64,000 nt of DNA, from positions 1,054,001-1,118,000 of the forward strand of contig OZ250145.1 in NCBI GenBank assembly GCA_965237565.1. Reading direction: 5' to 3'. This stretch comes from JANQSP01 sp965237565 (GTDB lineage Bacteria > Bdellovibrionota > Bdellovibrionia > Bdellovibrionales > UBA1609). The position numbers and the translations under genes are program-made. A model generated the notes under the pieces. That model saw nothing but the letters and a program-made list of their open reading frames with translations, was not told the origin of the DNA and searched no databases. How positions within the stretch are numbered: position 1 is the stretch's first letter; the number at the start of each line of letters is the position of its first letter. Of the stretch, positions 31,676-41,500 are shown piece by piece.

Positions 31676-32872
31676 CTAAGGATTTTTTTTAGCTTCATTT
31701 TTCTTCGCATTTTTTGGTTGTCCTTCGCCAGCTATCCATTCTCCCTTGAGCCAAGATCCAGCCTTCCAGATCCCATTGTGCCAATTTCCTTTTTTAAAAG
31801 TCCCATAATGCCAAATGCCGTTGTACCAATCCCCATCAAACCAGACGCCGTTTTTCCATAAGCACATAGTGGCCACTTGGTTTTTGCACCAATCGCCGCC
31901 TTGAAAAAAACCCCATTTCCAAAAGCCACTTTTCCATGTACCTTTGTGCCAATCTCCAGCTTGCCAACCGCCTGCCTCCCAAATGCCATCATACCAATAT
32001 CCATGTATCCAAAGTCCATCTTTCCAAACACCGCCGTACCAATGGCCATTTTCCCATACACCATTATGCCAAGTCCCTGCTTTCCAACGACCGTATGTGA
32101 CGATTCCATAATACCAAATGCCATCGTGCCAAACTCCGCTGATCCATTCTCCATTGCGCCAAATACCATTTCGCCAATCTCCTCCCCTCCATTCACCATT
32201 GACCCAAATTCCATTTTTCCAATCTCCGCCAAACCATCTACCACTGATCCAAACACCGCCTTCCCAAGTAGCGGGATGAAAGGGATCCAGCGCAAACCAC
32301 CCACTTAGCCAATCACCGCTAATCCAGATGGCTCCTTTCCACACTCCAGTGTACCAATTTCCGCTATACCATATCACATCGCCATATATGGTGAGTCCCA
32401 CCTCTTCATCATCTACAGAAGCATCAAGCAACCAATCAGGTACTTTTTGTTGTTCGCAGGTCTCTTCAAGTTCACTAACAGAACCTTTACAAATCACTAA
32501 ATCATTTGCCTTTTTTATGAGTTCACGAAAATTGAATTCTTCTCCTCTTAGTTTTAATTCCCTTTGTACAGTGTTGGCAAAATTGAGCCCCTCATAATCT
32601 GCATCAGGGGCAGGAGGGAAAGCTGCAACAGGAGAAAAATATTGATCAGAAGAAAGAATCTTATCAGGAAGAAGAATGGCTCCTATCTTTTGTGTGTTTT
32701 CGCTTATGAATTGCCCGGGAAGAATTTGCTTATTTTGTTGCCTGATTTTTTTTTGTGAAGTTGCATCGGCTTCCTTTATCCCTATTTTTTTTTCATCATC
32801 TGGGACGTCTTGCCTTTTACCGCAGGCAAGCAGTAAAAACAAAGAGAAGAAAAGAAGAAAACATTTGGTCAT
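31676..32872 (-). CDS. Lipoprotein with about forty W-x-x-G pentapeptide repeats
   Basis: 398 residues. A lipobox LLLAC17 sets the mature N-terminus, so it is a lipid-anchored envelope protein. Residues about 17-160 are unremarkable. From about 164 to 385 the chain is almost entirely a five-residue period with Trp and Gly alternating (GIWYNGVW-type units such as GTWHNGVWENG and GGVWKDGLW). One break carries two Cys (DWCKNQVATMCLW). A regular beta-solenoid with stacked Trp is the natural expectation. The repeat also leaves long open frames on both strands over 31732-32308, which are artefacts. Ligand and role are unknown. Confidence 0.75.
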   Translation of the reverse strand: MTKCFLLFFSLFLLLACGKRQDVPDDEKKIGIKEADATSQKKIRQQNKQILPGQFISENTQKIGAILLPDKILSSDQYFSPVAAFPPAPDADYEGLNFANTVQRELKLRGEEFNFRELIKKANDLVICKGSVSELEETCEQQKVPDWLLDASVDDEEVGLTIYGDVIWYSGNWYTGVWKGAIWISGDWLSGWFALDPFHPATWEGGVWISGRWFGGDWKNGIWVNGEWRGGDWRNGIWRNGEWISGVWHDGIWYYGIVTYGRWKAGTWHNGVWENGHWYGGVWKDGLWIHGYWYDGIWEAGGWQAGDWHKGTWKSGFWKWGFFQGGDWCKNQVATMCLWKNGVWFDGDWYNGIWHYGTFKKGNWHNGIWKAGSWLKGEWIAGEGQPKNAKKNEAKKNP

Positions 32873-32961
32873 TTACATACCCCACAAAGGGATGTCAAAA
32901 TACACATAAAATGAGAGGGAAGTCAATTGCTTGCACTGTTTTAGAACAGAAAAGAAAAAAT

Positions 32962-33918
32962 TTATTCTCTGTTTTTTTTCCAATTGGCAATCAAATTTTT
33001 TGTAGCTTTTTCCCATGAGGGAAATTGAAAAGAAAATCCAGCATCCAGTAAAATTTTGGGTAGAGTGTAACGACTCTTTAGTACCAACACTGGTTCTATT
33101 TGTGTGAAAAAGGAAGCGAGAAAAACCATCCATTTTTGGGCAGGAAGTCCCCACTTTATTCCCCAAGACTCTCTAAGAATTTTCATAAATTCTTTTTGTG
33201 GTAAAGGCTGAGGGGAACTGAGATTGACTGGGCCATGAATGGATGGGTTGTCTATTAAAAACTCTATGGATCTAACAAAATCATCTTCATGAATCCAAGA
33301 GACCCATTGTTTTCCTCCAGCCACAGATCCTCCCAAGCCATACCTAGCAAGACGTAAAAATATATCAAAAGCTGTCTTCTTTTCTGGACTCATAACGACT
33401 GAGCAACGAGCAATGACCTTGCGAGTGCTTGGTGTTTTTGCAGAATACACAGCACTTTCCCAATCTTGAATTAACTCTGTTATTTTCAGCCAATTTGGAG
33501 GCACTTTGCCTTCTTCCTCACCCATCCCTCCCTCTTGTTCATTATTGGAATCCTCAAACCTATGAGGATAAATATCTATGGCGCTCATTTGAATCCATAG
33601 AGGAGGAGGGTTTTTCAATTGGTTGATTGCTTGTGCAATGACTTGGGTAGAATGAATTCTTGAATCTCTCAAAATTTTGAGATTTTTTTCTGTAAAAAGA
33701 CAGTTGATTTTCTTACCAGTCAAATTGATAACAAGATCTGCTCCATCCATTTCCTTTGCCCATCCACTTAGGGTATAGGCATCCCATGGAACCAAGGTCG
33801 CTTGGCTGGAAGCGGAACCTCCTCGACTGAGAACAACTAGCTCATGTTTCTGTGATAGGAATTTTTTAACGAGTAATCTTCCTAAGAATCCGGTCCCACC
33901 CGCTAAAACAATTTTCAT
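32962..33918 (-). CDS. TIGR01777-type NAD(P)-dependent epimerase
   Basis: A 318-residue SDR-fold protein of the YfcH/SulA-like group. VLAGGTGFLGRLLVKKFL is the Rossmann loop. LVVLSRGG, GADLVINLTGKKI, IHSTQVIAQAI, MSAIDIYPH and WVSWIHEDDFVRSIEFLI follow in the order of the family. The usual catalytic Tyr-x-x-x-Lys is replaced by a YG/IYPH-type region as in relatives. Substrate unknown. Start ATG 33918 faces the AGCS symporter divergently. Confidence 0.88.
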   Translation of the reverse strand: MKIVLAGGTGFLGRLLVKKFLSQKHELVVLSRGGSASSQATLVPWDAYTLSGWAKEMDGADLVINLTGKKINCLFTEKNLKILRDSRIHSTQVIAQAINQLKNPPPLWIQMSAIDIYPHRFEDSNNEQEGGMGEEEGKVPPNWLKITELIQDWESAVYSAKTPSTRKVIARCSVVMSPEKKTAFDIFLRLARYGLGGSVAGGKQWVSWIHEDDFVRSIEFLIDNPSIHGPVNLSSPQPLPQKEFMKILRESWGIKWGLPAQKWMVFLASFFTQIEPVLVLKSRYTLPKILLDAGFSFQFPSWEKATKNLIANWKKNRE

Positions 33919-34030
33919 GTTGAATCCTTAGACTTGAACTCCGTCTAGTGTATTTCAATTCCATTTTATTTTCCATACATATTTTCTCAGAATCGAATCA
34001 TTTTTATGCGTTTGCGAATGGATAGACAAG

Positions 34031-35500
34031 ATGGAGAAAATCAGTGAAAATCTCACGATTATGGCCGATGTAGTAAATGCATTTTTTGCAAAGCTGAATC
34101 ATCTTGTAGAAGCTGTTTTTTTTACCGATGTCTTTTTTTTCACAGATTCAGTGAAATTTCCTCTGGTTGTTTTTCTTCTCTTTGTTTGTTCTGTTTATCT
34201 CACTTTTAAAATGGGTTTTATCAACTTGCGTTTATTTCGAAAGGCTTTGTCCTTAGCTTTTAGCCGTAAGGAAAATGCTTCGGATAAGGGAGGGGAGATC
34301 AGTCATTTTAAAGCCTTGACCACGGCGCTTTCTGCTACAGTTGGTTTGGGAAATATTGCAGGAGTGGCGCTTGCTATTTCTATTGGAGGCCCCGGTGCAA
34401 CTCTGTGGATGATTTTGATAGGATTTTTGGCAATGAATACAAAATTTACAGAATGCACTCTCGCTGTCATGTATCGAGAAAAACGAAAAAATGACAAGCT
34501 AATGGGCGGTCCCATGGAATATTTATTCAAAGGTTTAGGCGAAATGGGTTGGCCTCGATTTGGAAAATTTTTGTCTATTTTCTTTTGCATTTTATGCATC
34601 GGAGGTTCTTTTGGCGGTGGGACAGCTTTTCAGGTCAATCAGTCCCTTCATGCCATTGGTCAGAGCATTGAATTTTTTGATGGAGCACATGCTGGGAACT
34701 ATTGGATTTATGGAGTCATTGTAGCTTTTTTGGTTGGCTTGGTTGTGATCGGAGGAATCAAAAGAATCTCTACTGTAGCCAGTCGCATCGTTCCCTTTAT
34801 GTGTTTGGTTTATATTTTGATGGCGATATTTGTCTTAGCTGTTTTTTATGAGCAGATACCTCTTGCTATTTCTACAATTGTCCAAGGAGCTTTTCGACCA
34901 GAAGCTACTTGGGGAGGTTTTGTCGGTGTCATGGTTGTGGGTATGCAAAGGGCATTCTTTTCGAATGAAGCTGGTTTGGGCTCAGCGGCCATTGCTCACT
35001 CTGTGGCCAAGGTGAATCATCCAGTAGAGGAGGGGGCAGTGGCTCTCCTAGAGCCTTTCATTGATACCATTTTGATATGTACGGTGACCGCTTTGGTGAT
35101 TGTTGTTACACAAGTGTATGAAAATCCAGACTATGCTCACTTAGTGGATCAAAAAAAGGGTGCAGCTTTAACTTCTCAGGCTTTCAGCCAAGCCATGCAC
35201 TGGTTTCCTTATGTTCTGAGCGGGATTGTTTTTCTATTTTCTTTCTCTACGATTATTTCTTGGTCCTACTATGGAGAACGCTGTTTTTCTTTTGTCTTTG
35301 GAGAGAAAATGTCGATCATTTATAAGGTCCTTTTGCTTGTCATTATTTTTCTTTCTTCCATAGCTACCTCCAAAAACATAATGAATTTTGGAGATTTGAT
35401 GATTTTAAGCATGGCTTTTCCGAATGTAATCGGTGTGATTTTGCTCAGCGGGAAAGTCAAAAGAAGTTTGGTTGAGTATTTAAAAATTTTGAAGCAATAA
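34031..35500 (+). CDS. Sodium:alanine (AGCS family) symporter
   Basis: A 489-residue inner-membrane transporter with about eleven helices. Family blocks: ALTTALSATVGLGNIAGVALAI, GGPGATLWM, GGPMEYLFKGLGEMGW, FQVNQSL, MQRAFFSNEAGLGSAAIAHS and SYYGERCFSF, which together define AGCS (Na+- or H+-coupled alanine/glycine uptake). No Shine-Dalgarno is strong, and internal ATG codons exist, so the start is less certain than the identity. It sits 26 bases upstream of trmD. Confidence 0.93.
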   Translation: MEKISENLTIMADVVNAFFAKLNHLVEAVFFTDVFFFTDSVKFPLVVFLLFVCSVYLTFKMGFINLRLFRKALSLAFSRKENASDKGGEISHFKALTTALSATVGLGNIAGVALAISIGGPGATLWMILIGFLAMNTKFTECTLAVMYREKRKNDKLMGGPMEYLFKGLGEMGWPRFGKFLSIFFCILCIGGSFGGGTAFQVNQSLHAIGQSIEFFDGAHAGNYWIYGVIVAFLVGLVVIGGIKRISTVASRIVPFMCLVYILMAIFVLAVFYEQIPLAISTIVQGAFRPEATWGGFVGVMVVGMQRAFFSNEAGLGSAAIAHSVAKVNHPVEEGAVALLEPFIDTILICTVTALVIVVTQVYENPDYAHLVDQKKGAALTSQAFSQAMHWFPYVLSGIVFLFSFSTIISWSYYGERCFSFVFGEKMSIIYKVLLLVIIFLSSIATSKNIMNFGDLMILSMAFPNVIGVILLSGKVKRSLVEYLKILKQ

Positions 35501-35526
35501 ACTTTTTTCTCTCTGAAAAGTTTTCT

Positions 35527-36318
35527 ATGTTAAAAGTAAATATTCTCACTTTGTTCCCTCAATTTTTTGATTCGACCCTACAAGTGGGGATTTTTGGTCG
35601 AGCGATTCAATCTCAATTGCTAAAGATTCATTTTGTCAATCCAAGAGATTTCACAAAGGATGTTCACCAAAGCGTGGATGATTGTCCATTTGGGGGCGAA
35701 GATGGAATGGTGATGAAGTATGAGCCATTAGAAAAAGCAATCCAATCTTTGGGTTCTAGTTCCCTGATCTATCTCAGTCCACAGGGTCAAAAATGGGACT
35801 ATAAGAAAGCTCGTGCTTGGGCAAAAAAAACAAAACCCATTACTTTTCTTTGTGGTCGATACTCTGGAGTGGATCAGCGTTTTCTCAATGAGTATGTGGA
35901 GGAAGAGATTTCCATCGGAGATTATGTGCTATCAGGGGGAGAGCCTGCGGTTTTGCTAATTTTGGACTCTATGCTTCGTTTTCTTGAGGGAGCTTTGGGA
36001 AATGAAAAATCAGCCGACAATGAAAGTTTTGAATACCAACAACTCTTAGAAGCTCCCCTTTGGACTCGTCCAAGAGAAATTTTACATTATCAAATTCCAA
36101 AAGTTGTTCTATCCGGTCACCACGAAAAAATCAGACGATTTCGTTATCTTTTGTCCATTTTGGTCACCGCTATGAAAAGACCTGACCTATTAGGACCTGA
36201 GCCAAAAAGTCATCTAAAGGAGGCGATTGAAATGGCTCAAAATCTTTCTCAATCAGAATTAAGGGCTTGTGGTCTCAAGCCAGAGGATTTGCAATCCTTG
36301 ACGAGATTTCTTTCTTAG
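35527..36318 (+). CDS. trmD: tRNA (guanine-N1)-methyltransferase
   Basis: A 263-residue SPOUT methyltransferase that makes m1G37 and prevents frameshifting. VNILTLFPQFFDS, DDCPFGGEDGMVMKYEP, YLSPQGQ, FLCGRYSGVDQRFLNEYVEEEISIGDYVLSGGEPA (in blocks) and VLSGHHEKIRRFR are its knot and catalytic motifs. It is followed 15 bases later by rplS. rimM and rpsP, usual upstream partners, are absent; an amino acid symporter takes their place. Confidence 0.96.
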   Translation: MLKVNILTLFPQFFDSTLQVGIFGRAIQSQLLKIHFVNPRDFTKDVHQSVDDCPFGGEDGMVMKYEPLEKAIQSLGSSSLIYLSPQGQKWDYKKARAWAKKTKPITFLCGRYSGVDQRFLNEYVEEEISIGDYVLSGGEPAVLLILDSMLRFLEGALGNEKSADNESFEYQQLLEAPLWTRPREILHYQIPKVVLSGHHEKIRRFRYLLSILVTAMKRPDLLGPEPKSHLKEAIEMAQNLSQSELRACGLKPEDLQSLTRFLS

Positions 36319-36333
36319 TGATAGAAGGATCAG

Positions 36334-36708
36334 ATGGATATAGTGGATCAATATGTTTCTAAAAATCAAAAACAGCTAGAGTTTCATGGAGAAGTCGGGG
36401 ACACTCTTGATGTTCATGTTCGCTTTAAAGAAGCGGGAAAGGAGCGTGTCCAAGTCTTTAGCGGGGTGATCCTAAAAATTCAAGGCCAAAAAAGCACACG
36501 TTCTTTCACGGTAAGAAAAATTTCAGATGGCATAGGAGTGGAAAGAACATTTCCTTTAGCCAGTCCAGCTGTTGAAAAAGTGAAAATCATCTCCAAAGCC
36601 AAAGTAAGACGATCTCGTTTGTTTTATCTGCGAAAAAGAAAAGGTCGTTCTGCCCGTCTGCAAACAAGCTTTGTGAAAAAGACAAATACAAAAGAAAAAA
36701 AGCAGTAA
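36334..36708 (+). CDS. rplS: 50S ribosomal protein L19
   Basis: A 124-residue ribosomal protein. FHGEVGDTLDVHVRFKEAGKER, VFSGVILKIQGQ, TFTVRKIS-type RSFTVRKISDGIGVERTFPL, and SKAKVRRSRLFYLRKRKGRSARL are the L19 core. The C-terminus (about 13 residues) is an extra basic tail. It is the last gene of trmD-rplS; it converges on the yraN-like gene with 29 bases between. Confidence 0.95.
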   Translation: MDIVDQYVSKNQKQLEFHGEVGDTLDVHVRFKEAGKERVQVFSGVILKIQGQKSTRSFTVRKISDGIGVERTFPLASPAVEKVKIISKAKVRRSRLFYLRKRKGRSARLQTSFVKKTNTKEKKQ

Positions 36709-36737
36709 GAAATCCCAAAGACATTGTGAGACCTTAT

Positions 36738-37079
36738 TTAGAATTCCAGATCAAAGAGTCTCACATGATCTTTGTAATCTACAAGAGCCAATTTGATCTC
36801 CACTGGTTCTTCATATTGTTCACAAAAATAAGAAAAAGCCCTAAAAAGTTTTTTCTTTTGTTGAAAACTCATGGGTTGTTCCAATCTCCAAGCATTATCT
36901 GACTTAACCTCCACCAACACATAGCCTTTTTCATTTTTCAGTATCAAATCTACCTCTACTCCAGCCACAAGATAATTTTTTTCTACAAGCTTATAGGATT
37001 GCTTCTCAAAAAATTCGATAGCCTTTTTCTCACAATGCTTGCCTCTTTCGTATGATTTATAATTTTTCTTTTTCATCAT
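36738..37079 (-). CDS. YraN/UPF0102-family endonuclease-like protein
   Basis: 113 residues with the restriction-endonuclease-like core of UPF0102: KHCEKKAIEFFEKQSYKLVEKN, then VEVDLILKNEKGYVLVEVKSDN with the D-(x)n-ExK catalytic pattern. The family is linked to DNA processing; no exact role is known. Two ATG codons open the frame at 37079. Its first ~45 bases and leader are repeated three more times upstream (37080-37281), so upstream ATGATG pairs compete with this start. It is downstream of rnhB, a typical partner. Confidence 0.85.
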   Translation of the reverse strand: MMKKKNYKSYERGKHCEKKAIEFFEKQSYKLVEKNYLVAGVEVDLILKNEKGYVLVEVKSDNAWRLEQPMSFQQKKKLFRAFSYFCEQYEEPVEIKLALVDYKDHVRLFDLEF

Positions 37080-37281
37080 GGCATAGCTCTTTATTTTTTC
37101 TCACAATGCTTGTTTTTTCGTATGATTCATAATTTTTTTCATCATGGCATAGCTCTTTATTTTTTCTCACAATGCTTGTTTTTTCGTATGATTCATAATT
37201 TTTTTCATCATGGCATAGCTCTTTATTTTTTCTCACAATGCTTGTTTTTTCGTATGATTTATAATTTTTCTTTTTCATCAT
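37080..37281 (-). repeat. 66-bp tandem repeat duplicating the 5' end of the yraN-like gene
   Basis: Start pairs ATGATG occur at 37281, 37211, 37145 and 37079, spaced 70, 66 and 66 bases, each followed by near-identical sequence and the same leader AAAGAGCTATGCC. A 74-codon frame from 37281 runs through all units and ends at 37057 out of frame with yraN. The copies at 37211 and 37145 are in frame with yraN but hit TGA after 14 codons (MMKKIMNHTKKQAL). The array is therefore a duplicated leader with several mini-frames, not a gene. Confidence 0.8.
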
Positions 37282-37295
37282 GGCATAGCTCTTTA

Positions 37296-37991
37296 TTACT
37301 TCAAATATTCTTTTACTCCTGAAAAAGTTTTTCGATGCAAAGGGCAGGGGCCATGTTGAATAATAGCCTTTTTGTGTTGGCGTGTAGCATATCCCTTATG
37401 AACAGAAAATCCGTATTCAGAATATTTTTCATCCTGTTTGGAAATCCATTCATCTCTTTTCACTTTAGCTACTAAACTGGATGCTGCAATCGGAGAGGCC
37501 CAAGAATCACCTTTGATACAAGCTGTTTGGTGAAATTGATCGGGAAGATGAGGAATTGTGAGATGACCGTCCACAATGACATGACCCTTTGAGAAGGGGA
37601 GTTGTAAAATAGCTCTTCTCATTGATAAAAAAGTGGCTTCTAAAATGTTTGTATTTTCAATTTCTTCTACACTAGCCATACCCAGCCCATAAATGTGATG
37701 GAGCATAATATGTTTTGCCAGCTTTATTCTTTTTTCTGGTGAAACAGTTTTTGAATCAGAATAAAGAGTTTCTTCATTTTTGAGAACAACAGCTGCAGAA
37801 AACACAGGTCCCGCCAAGCAACCTCTGCCCACTTCATCCACTCCAATAACTGGATGAGGCACAAGATTCCTCCAATGAAGAAAAGGTCTTTTTTTCACAG
37901 GGCATGAAATGTAAGCGAGTTGAGTGGATTGAACAAATCTTTTTGTCTTTGACAAGCTTTGTCTTAGAATTTGATTTTGTAAAAATGGCAA
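37296..37991 (-). CDS. rnhB: Ribonuclease HII
   Basis: A 231-residue RNase H-fold enzyme that cleaves ribonucleotides in DNA. GVDEVGRGCLAGPVFSAAVV holds the catalytic Asp-Glu pair and the GRG block. DSKTVSPEKR, VIVDGHLTIP and KGDSWASPIAASSLVAKVKRDE (in blocks) carry the other acids. About 45 residues precede the core, somewhat more than usual, so a start further in is possible. It lies immediately upstream of the repeat array and the yraN-like gene. Confidence 0.94.
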   Translation of the reverse strand: MPFLQNQILRQSLSKTKRFVQSTQLAYISCPVKKRPFLHWRNLVPHPVIGVDEVGRGCLAGPVFSAAVVLKNEETLYSDSKTVSPEKRIKLAKHIMLHHIYGLGMASVEEIENTNILEATFLSMRRAILQLPFSKGHVIVDGHLTIPHLPDQFHQTACIKGDSWASPIAASSLVAKVKRDEWISKQDEKYSEYGFSVHKGYATRQHKKAIIQHGPCPLHRKTFSGVKEYLK

Positions 37992-38020
37992 AATAAATTT
38001 GGGAGTGAAAAAAAATCGCT

Positions 38021-38368
38021 TTATTCAAATTTAATATTTGATTGATGGAAGGAATTGGTCGCTTCTTCTTCATCATCATAGATGGGCATCTCTTTCATTT
38101 TTTCATGATTGGCAAAAACTCGGCGAAATTCAGAACCTACACAGCAAAATTTCAAACTAGATATTGTATCTAGGTGCTTCATCGTTTGCATAAAAGAACT
38201 CAAACCATCTGATCCCACAAAGCTCAGCTCTTGCAAATTAAAAACAATATTTTTTTCAGAAAGATTCTCTAGACAGACTTGGTGAAAAGGTTGTGTAGAG
38301 GCAAAATCTATCTCTCCTTTTAAATCAACGACAAAGATACCCTTATTTTTTCTAATAAATGCCTTCAT
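38021..38368 (-). CDS. STAS-domain protein (anti-sigma factor antagonist-like) with Asp at the phospho-site
   Basis: 115 residues of the SpoIIAA/RsbV fold: GIFVVDLKGEIDFAS, then KNIVFNLQELSFVGSDGLSSFM, then LKFCCVGSEFRRVF. In the usual DSSGLG loop, the second Ser is the kinase target. Here the loop reads GSDGLS, so that position is Asp. This would mimic a permanently phosphorylated state, or the Ser one residue earlier is used. No anti-sigma kinase is adjacent. ATG 38368 is preferred; the frame extends to 38422. An acidic tail (DDEEEATNSF) ends the protein. Confidence 0.75.
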   Translation of the reverse strand: MKAFIRKNKGIFVVDLKGEIDFASTQPFHQVCLENLSEKNIVFNLQELSFVGSDGLSSFMQTMKHLDTISSLKFCCVGSEFRRVFANHEKMKEMPIYDDEEEATNSFHQSNIKFE

Positions 38369-38510
38369 AGAAAAAATTGTAGAACATAAAGGCAGAGGAA
38401 TGAAGAAAAATGAAAAAATCAATCTTTAGGCTAGTATTTTTCAAAAGATTGGGGGAATTTATAATGAAAATCTGGCATATACAAAAGTAAATAAAGAAAA
38501 AATGGCTTAT

Positions 38511-41500
38511 TTACAAATCCGTACGATTTTTGGTGAAAATCGTTTTACAAAAATCTGTAATATCAGAAGGCACACCTCTTTCTTTAAGAAAATCCATAGA
38601 TTTTACAACATATTCTGTAACTAAGCTGTCAAAAAAGAGGATTCTTTGGAAGCCACGTGACCCTTGGCTTATATCAAGGTTATAAAGTATAGTGCTTATA
38701 TTTTCGACCAAAGGTTCAACAAAGGACATGAGTAAATTATACTTAAATCTCAAAAAAGAGGATGTTTTTATTTTTGTAGATAAGATATAAGGATGAGATA
38801 AAAGTTTTTTCATTTCTTGCTTATTAAAATCAATGCCATGTTTTATAAAATCTTTTAAAACAAAATTGGCTGATTTTTCAAAAGCATTTTCTGGTTTAAG
38901 GGAGATGAAAGCCAAGGATCCAATAAGCACTGCCACATATATATTTAAAAAAGCTTCTATGTCAAAACGGCCCAAAGTTAGATAATAGATCACAGCCAGA
39001 TTAATAAATGCTGCTGGAAGATTGGCATAGGCTAGCTTCCAAGAAAATTTATAATTTGCCCAGAAGCTATTATCTGAACTAGTAAATTGTTTTGCATACC
39101 ATTTTAAAAACCCATGTTTTTTTTCCACGTCCACTTTTGTTGGATAAGTATCAAAACCACCGGTTGCATCCAAACGGGAATCCATTTGCATTTTGAACCA
39201 CATTCCTGCAAACATTTGTAAAATATACATAGCAAAAAAACCTTGCCAAATGGAAAAACGAGAAAGATGAAACCATGCTTCTTTTGAAAATCCTTCTTCA
39301 TGGACAACTTTTAATATTCCATGATCTATACCAGCTAAAAAGAGGAATAGAAAAGATAGTGTCGCAGGTTGTTTTACCAGAATATCAAACATTTGTTGCC
39401 GAGTTCCTCGGGTAAGAAATTCAGAATCATCCGAACCTTTTTCGACAACCCTATATCTATTCATTTGAAGATTTATATTTGGGTCTAAAGATTTTCTATG
39501 TTTTGCAAGACTGCGAGCTTTTATTCGTTTAAAAAAACCGGCGAAAAAATGAGTGGCCATTTCGTTTGATTGTTTGAAAAGAGTTTTTTCCTTTTCTATT
39601 CGATGCAAACGGGCTCTTATTTCATGGTCTTTTTCTGGTTTAATAAACCAATCACTTTCTTGATTTTCTTCCATCGTTTTCTCTATGATATGTCTTTTTA
39701 TGGTCTTTACTGATGCTTTGTCAGTGAGTCCAATTTGTTCTAGGAGGTAGTTTTTCATTCCTTCTTCGAAGAGTAAATTTTGATACATTCTAAAAAGGAG
39801 TTTTCTTTTTCCCCTTAGTGTTTCCCCATTCTGATGTGATCCTTTTCTAATGGAAGAATCAAATTGTTCATGATCTTGATTTTTCAATAATTGGTAAAAA
39901 GCTATAGTGGAACTAGCTTCGAGATATTGTTTTTCAACCGCTATAATTTTTTCCTCGAATTGACGAAGATGATACAGATATTGTTTTCTTTCATTGACAT
40001 AGTGTTTGGTTTGCCTTTGTCCATAAAAGGGCAGTTGAGAGTACATGTTTATTATATTATTTGGAAGAGATGAAAAGCGAAGGGTGTAACCACCATTTAA
40101 CTCAGAGGGTTGATGACTGTTTGTATAAATACGCTTAAAATATTTAGAATAAAACAACATAGAAAGCGATAATCCGGGTCTAAAAATTAAATTTCTGCTT
40201 AGAAAAAACTGGTTCCATATAAGCCCCATAGTTCTAAAAGTTCTCGACCAAGTGGAATAACCTAGAAAAAAATGTTTCAAGGCTTGTACGGATGTTGTGA
40301 TTTCGTTTTCAGTCAATGTGGATAAATTGTTCTCTTCTCTTTCAATTTTAGAAAACACTTTACTCATAAAGCTTCTTTGATTTATTTTTCTTTTTTCCGC
40401 TTCTATTTTAGAGATGACTTTTTCTAGCAATTGGTTCTCTTCCTCAGAAAAGTTGGAGTCGAGCAATAGCCCTTCCACAGTGAAATCTTTATTTGAAAAA
40501 TGAATCTCTGTATTAAGTTCGACATTATTATCCTTAAAAATGAAAAAAGAGTTTCCTTTTACAATTTTGAAAGTTCTTTTTGGATGAATGTCTTCCATTG
40601 CCTTCAGCTGAATAGTCATTAATGAATCAGTTTTTTCTACTTTTGTTTCATCATTTATTGAGATTAGTTCTACTTCTCTGAGTATATTATTTTCATCAAT
40701 TCTTTTTAATTTCAAAAAAATGGTTTCAGAATGGCTGAATCTTTCTATAAATTTCAACCAACTTTGATTTGTTCTAAAAAGCGATTCACTGATTGAGCCG
40801 TCACTTAGAGTCCAACTCATGGGCATACCGATTTTTCTTTGCTCATCAATGGACATATCTTGTAAAAATTTTTTGCGTCCTTTTTCAATATAGTTGATGA
40901 TTCGAGGTTTGCTAAAAGCCCTTATCAACCAAAACTTCACCTTTTGATTGTGTTCTACTAAAGCCTCTACACTTGTTTTTTTTACATACCACAAATATTC
41001 AATGAGGTTTGTAGTTGTGTGAATGATTGCCCACAAACCAAAAATACTCCCCAGAAGGGCACTAACCCCTGTGAGAAAATTTCCCAGCTTGTTCTCAGAC
41101 AAATAATTCTCATAGACAGAGTTTTCACTAACAAATGAAAAACTTGATTTTCCCGTAACAGTAATCATATCCCACATATTGGAATGCCACTCACTTGTTG
41201 TATCTAATATTTTTGCTAGAAATGAAGAGTCGTTTGAATAAGCTACCATCGCCGCTCCAATAAGAAAGGTTTCACTAAAACGTACAACTGTATTGGATTG
41301 CATTTGAATCAATCCCTCTTTTAAAAATTCCAAACGACCAGCTATTGTTTCACCTGGGAGTAAAGTGTTGCTAATTAAGCCTAGAGCTTTTTGAATTTTT
41401 GGAGCTCCCAAAGGCTGAGGTCTAATAAAATGGAAAACAAGAGCCATAAAACGATTGAAAATTTTGTCTTGGCTTTGTAAAGAGGCAGATGTCTGATTCA

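Noticed and set aside
31732..32308. Long frames on both strands over the W-x-x-G region as MORN-like or Pro-rich proteins
   Set aside because: They are other-frame readings of the same repetitive DNA; the minus-strand lipoprotein frame has the lipobox and complete structure.
36724..36765. TGTGAGAC/GTCTCACA dyad as the trmD-rplS terminator
   Set aside because: The loop is about 28 bases and there is no T tract on either strand.
37057..37281. 74-codon repeat protein
   Set aside because: It is the duplicated 5' end of the yraN-like gene read through in another frame.
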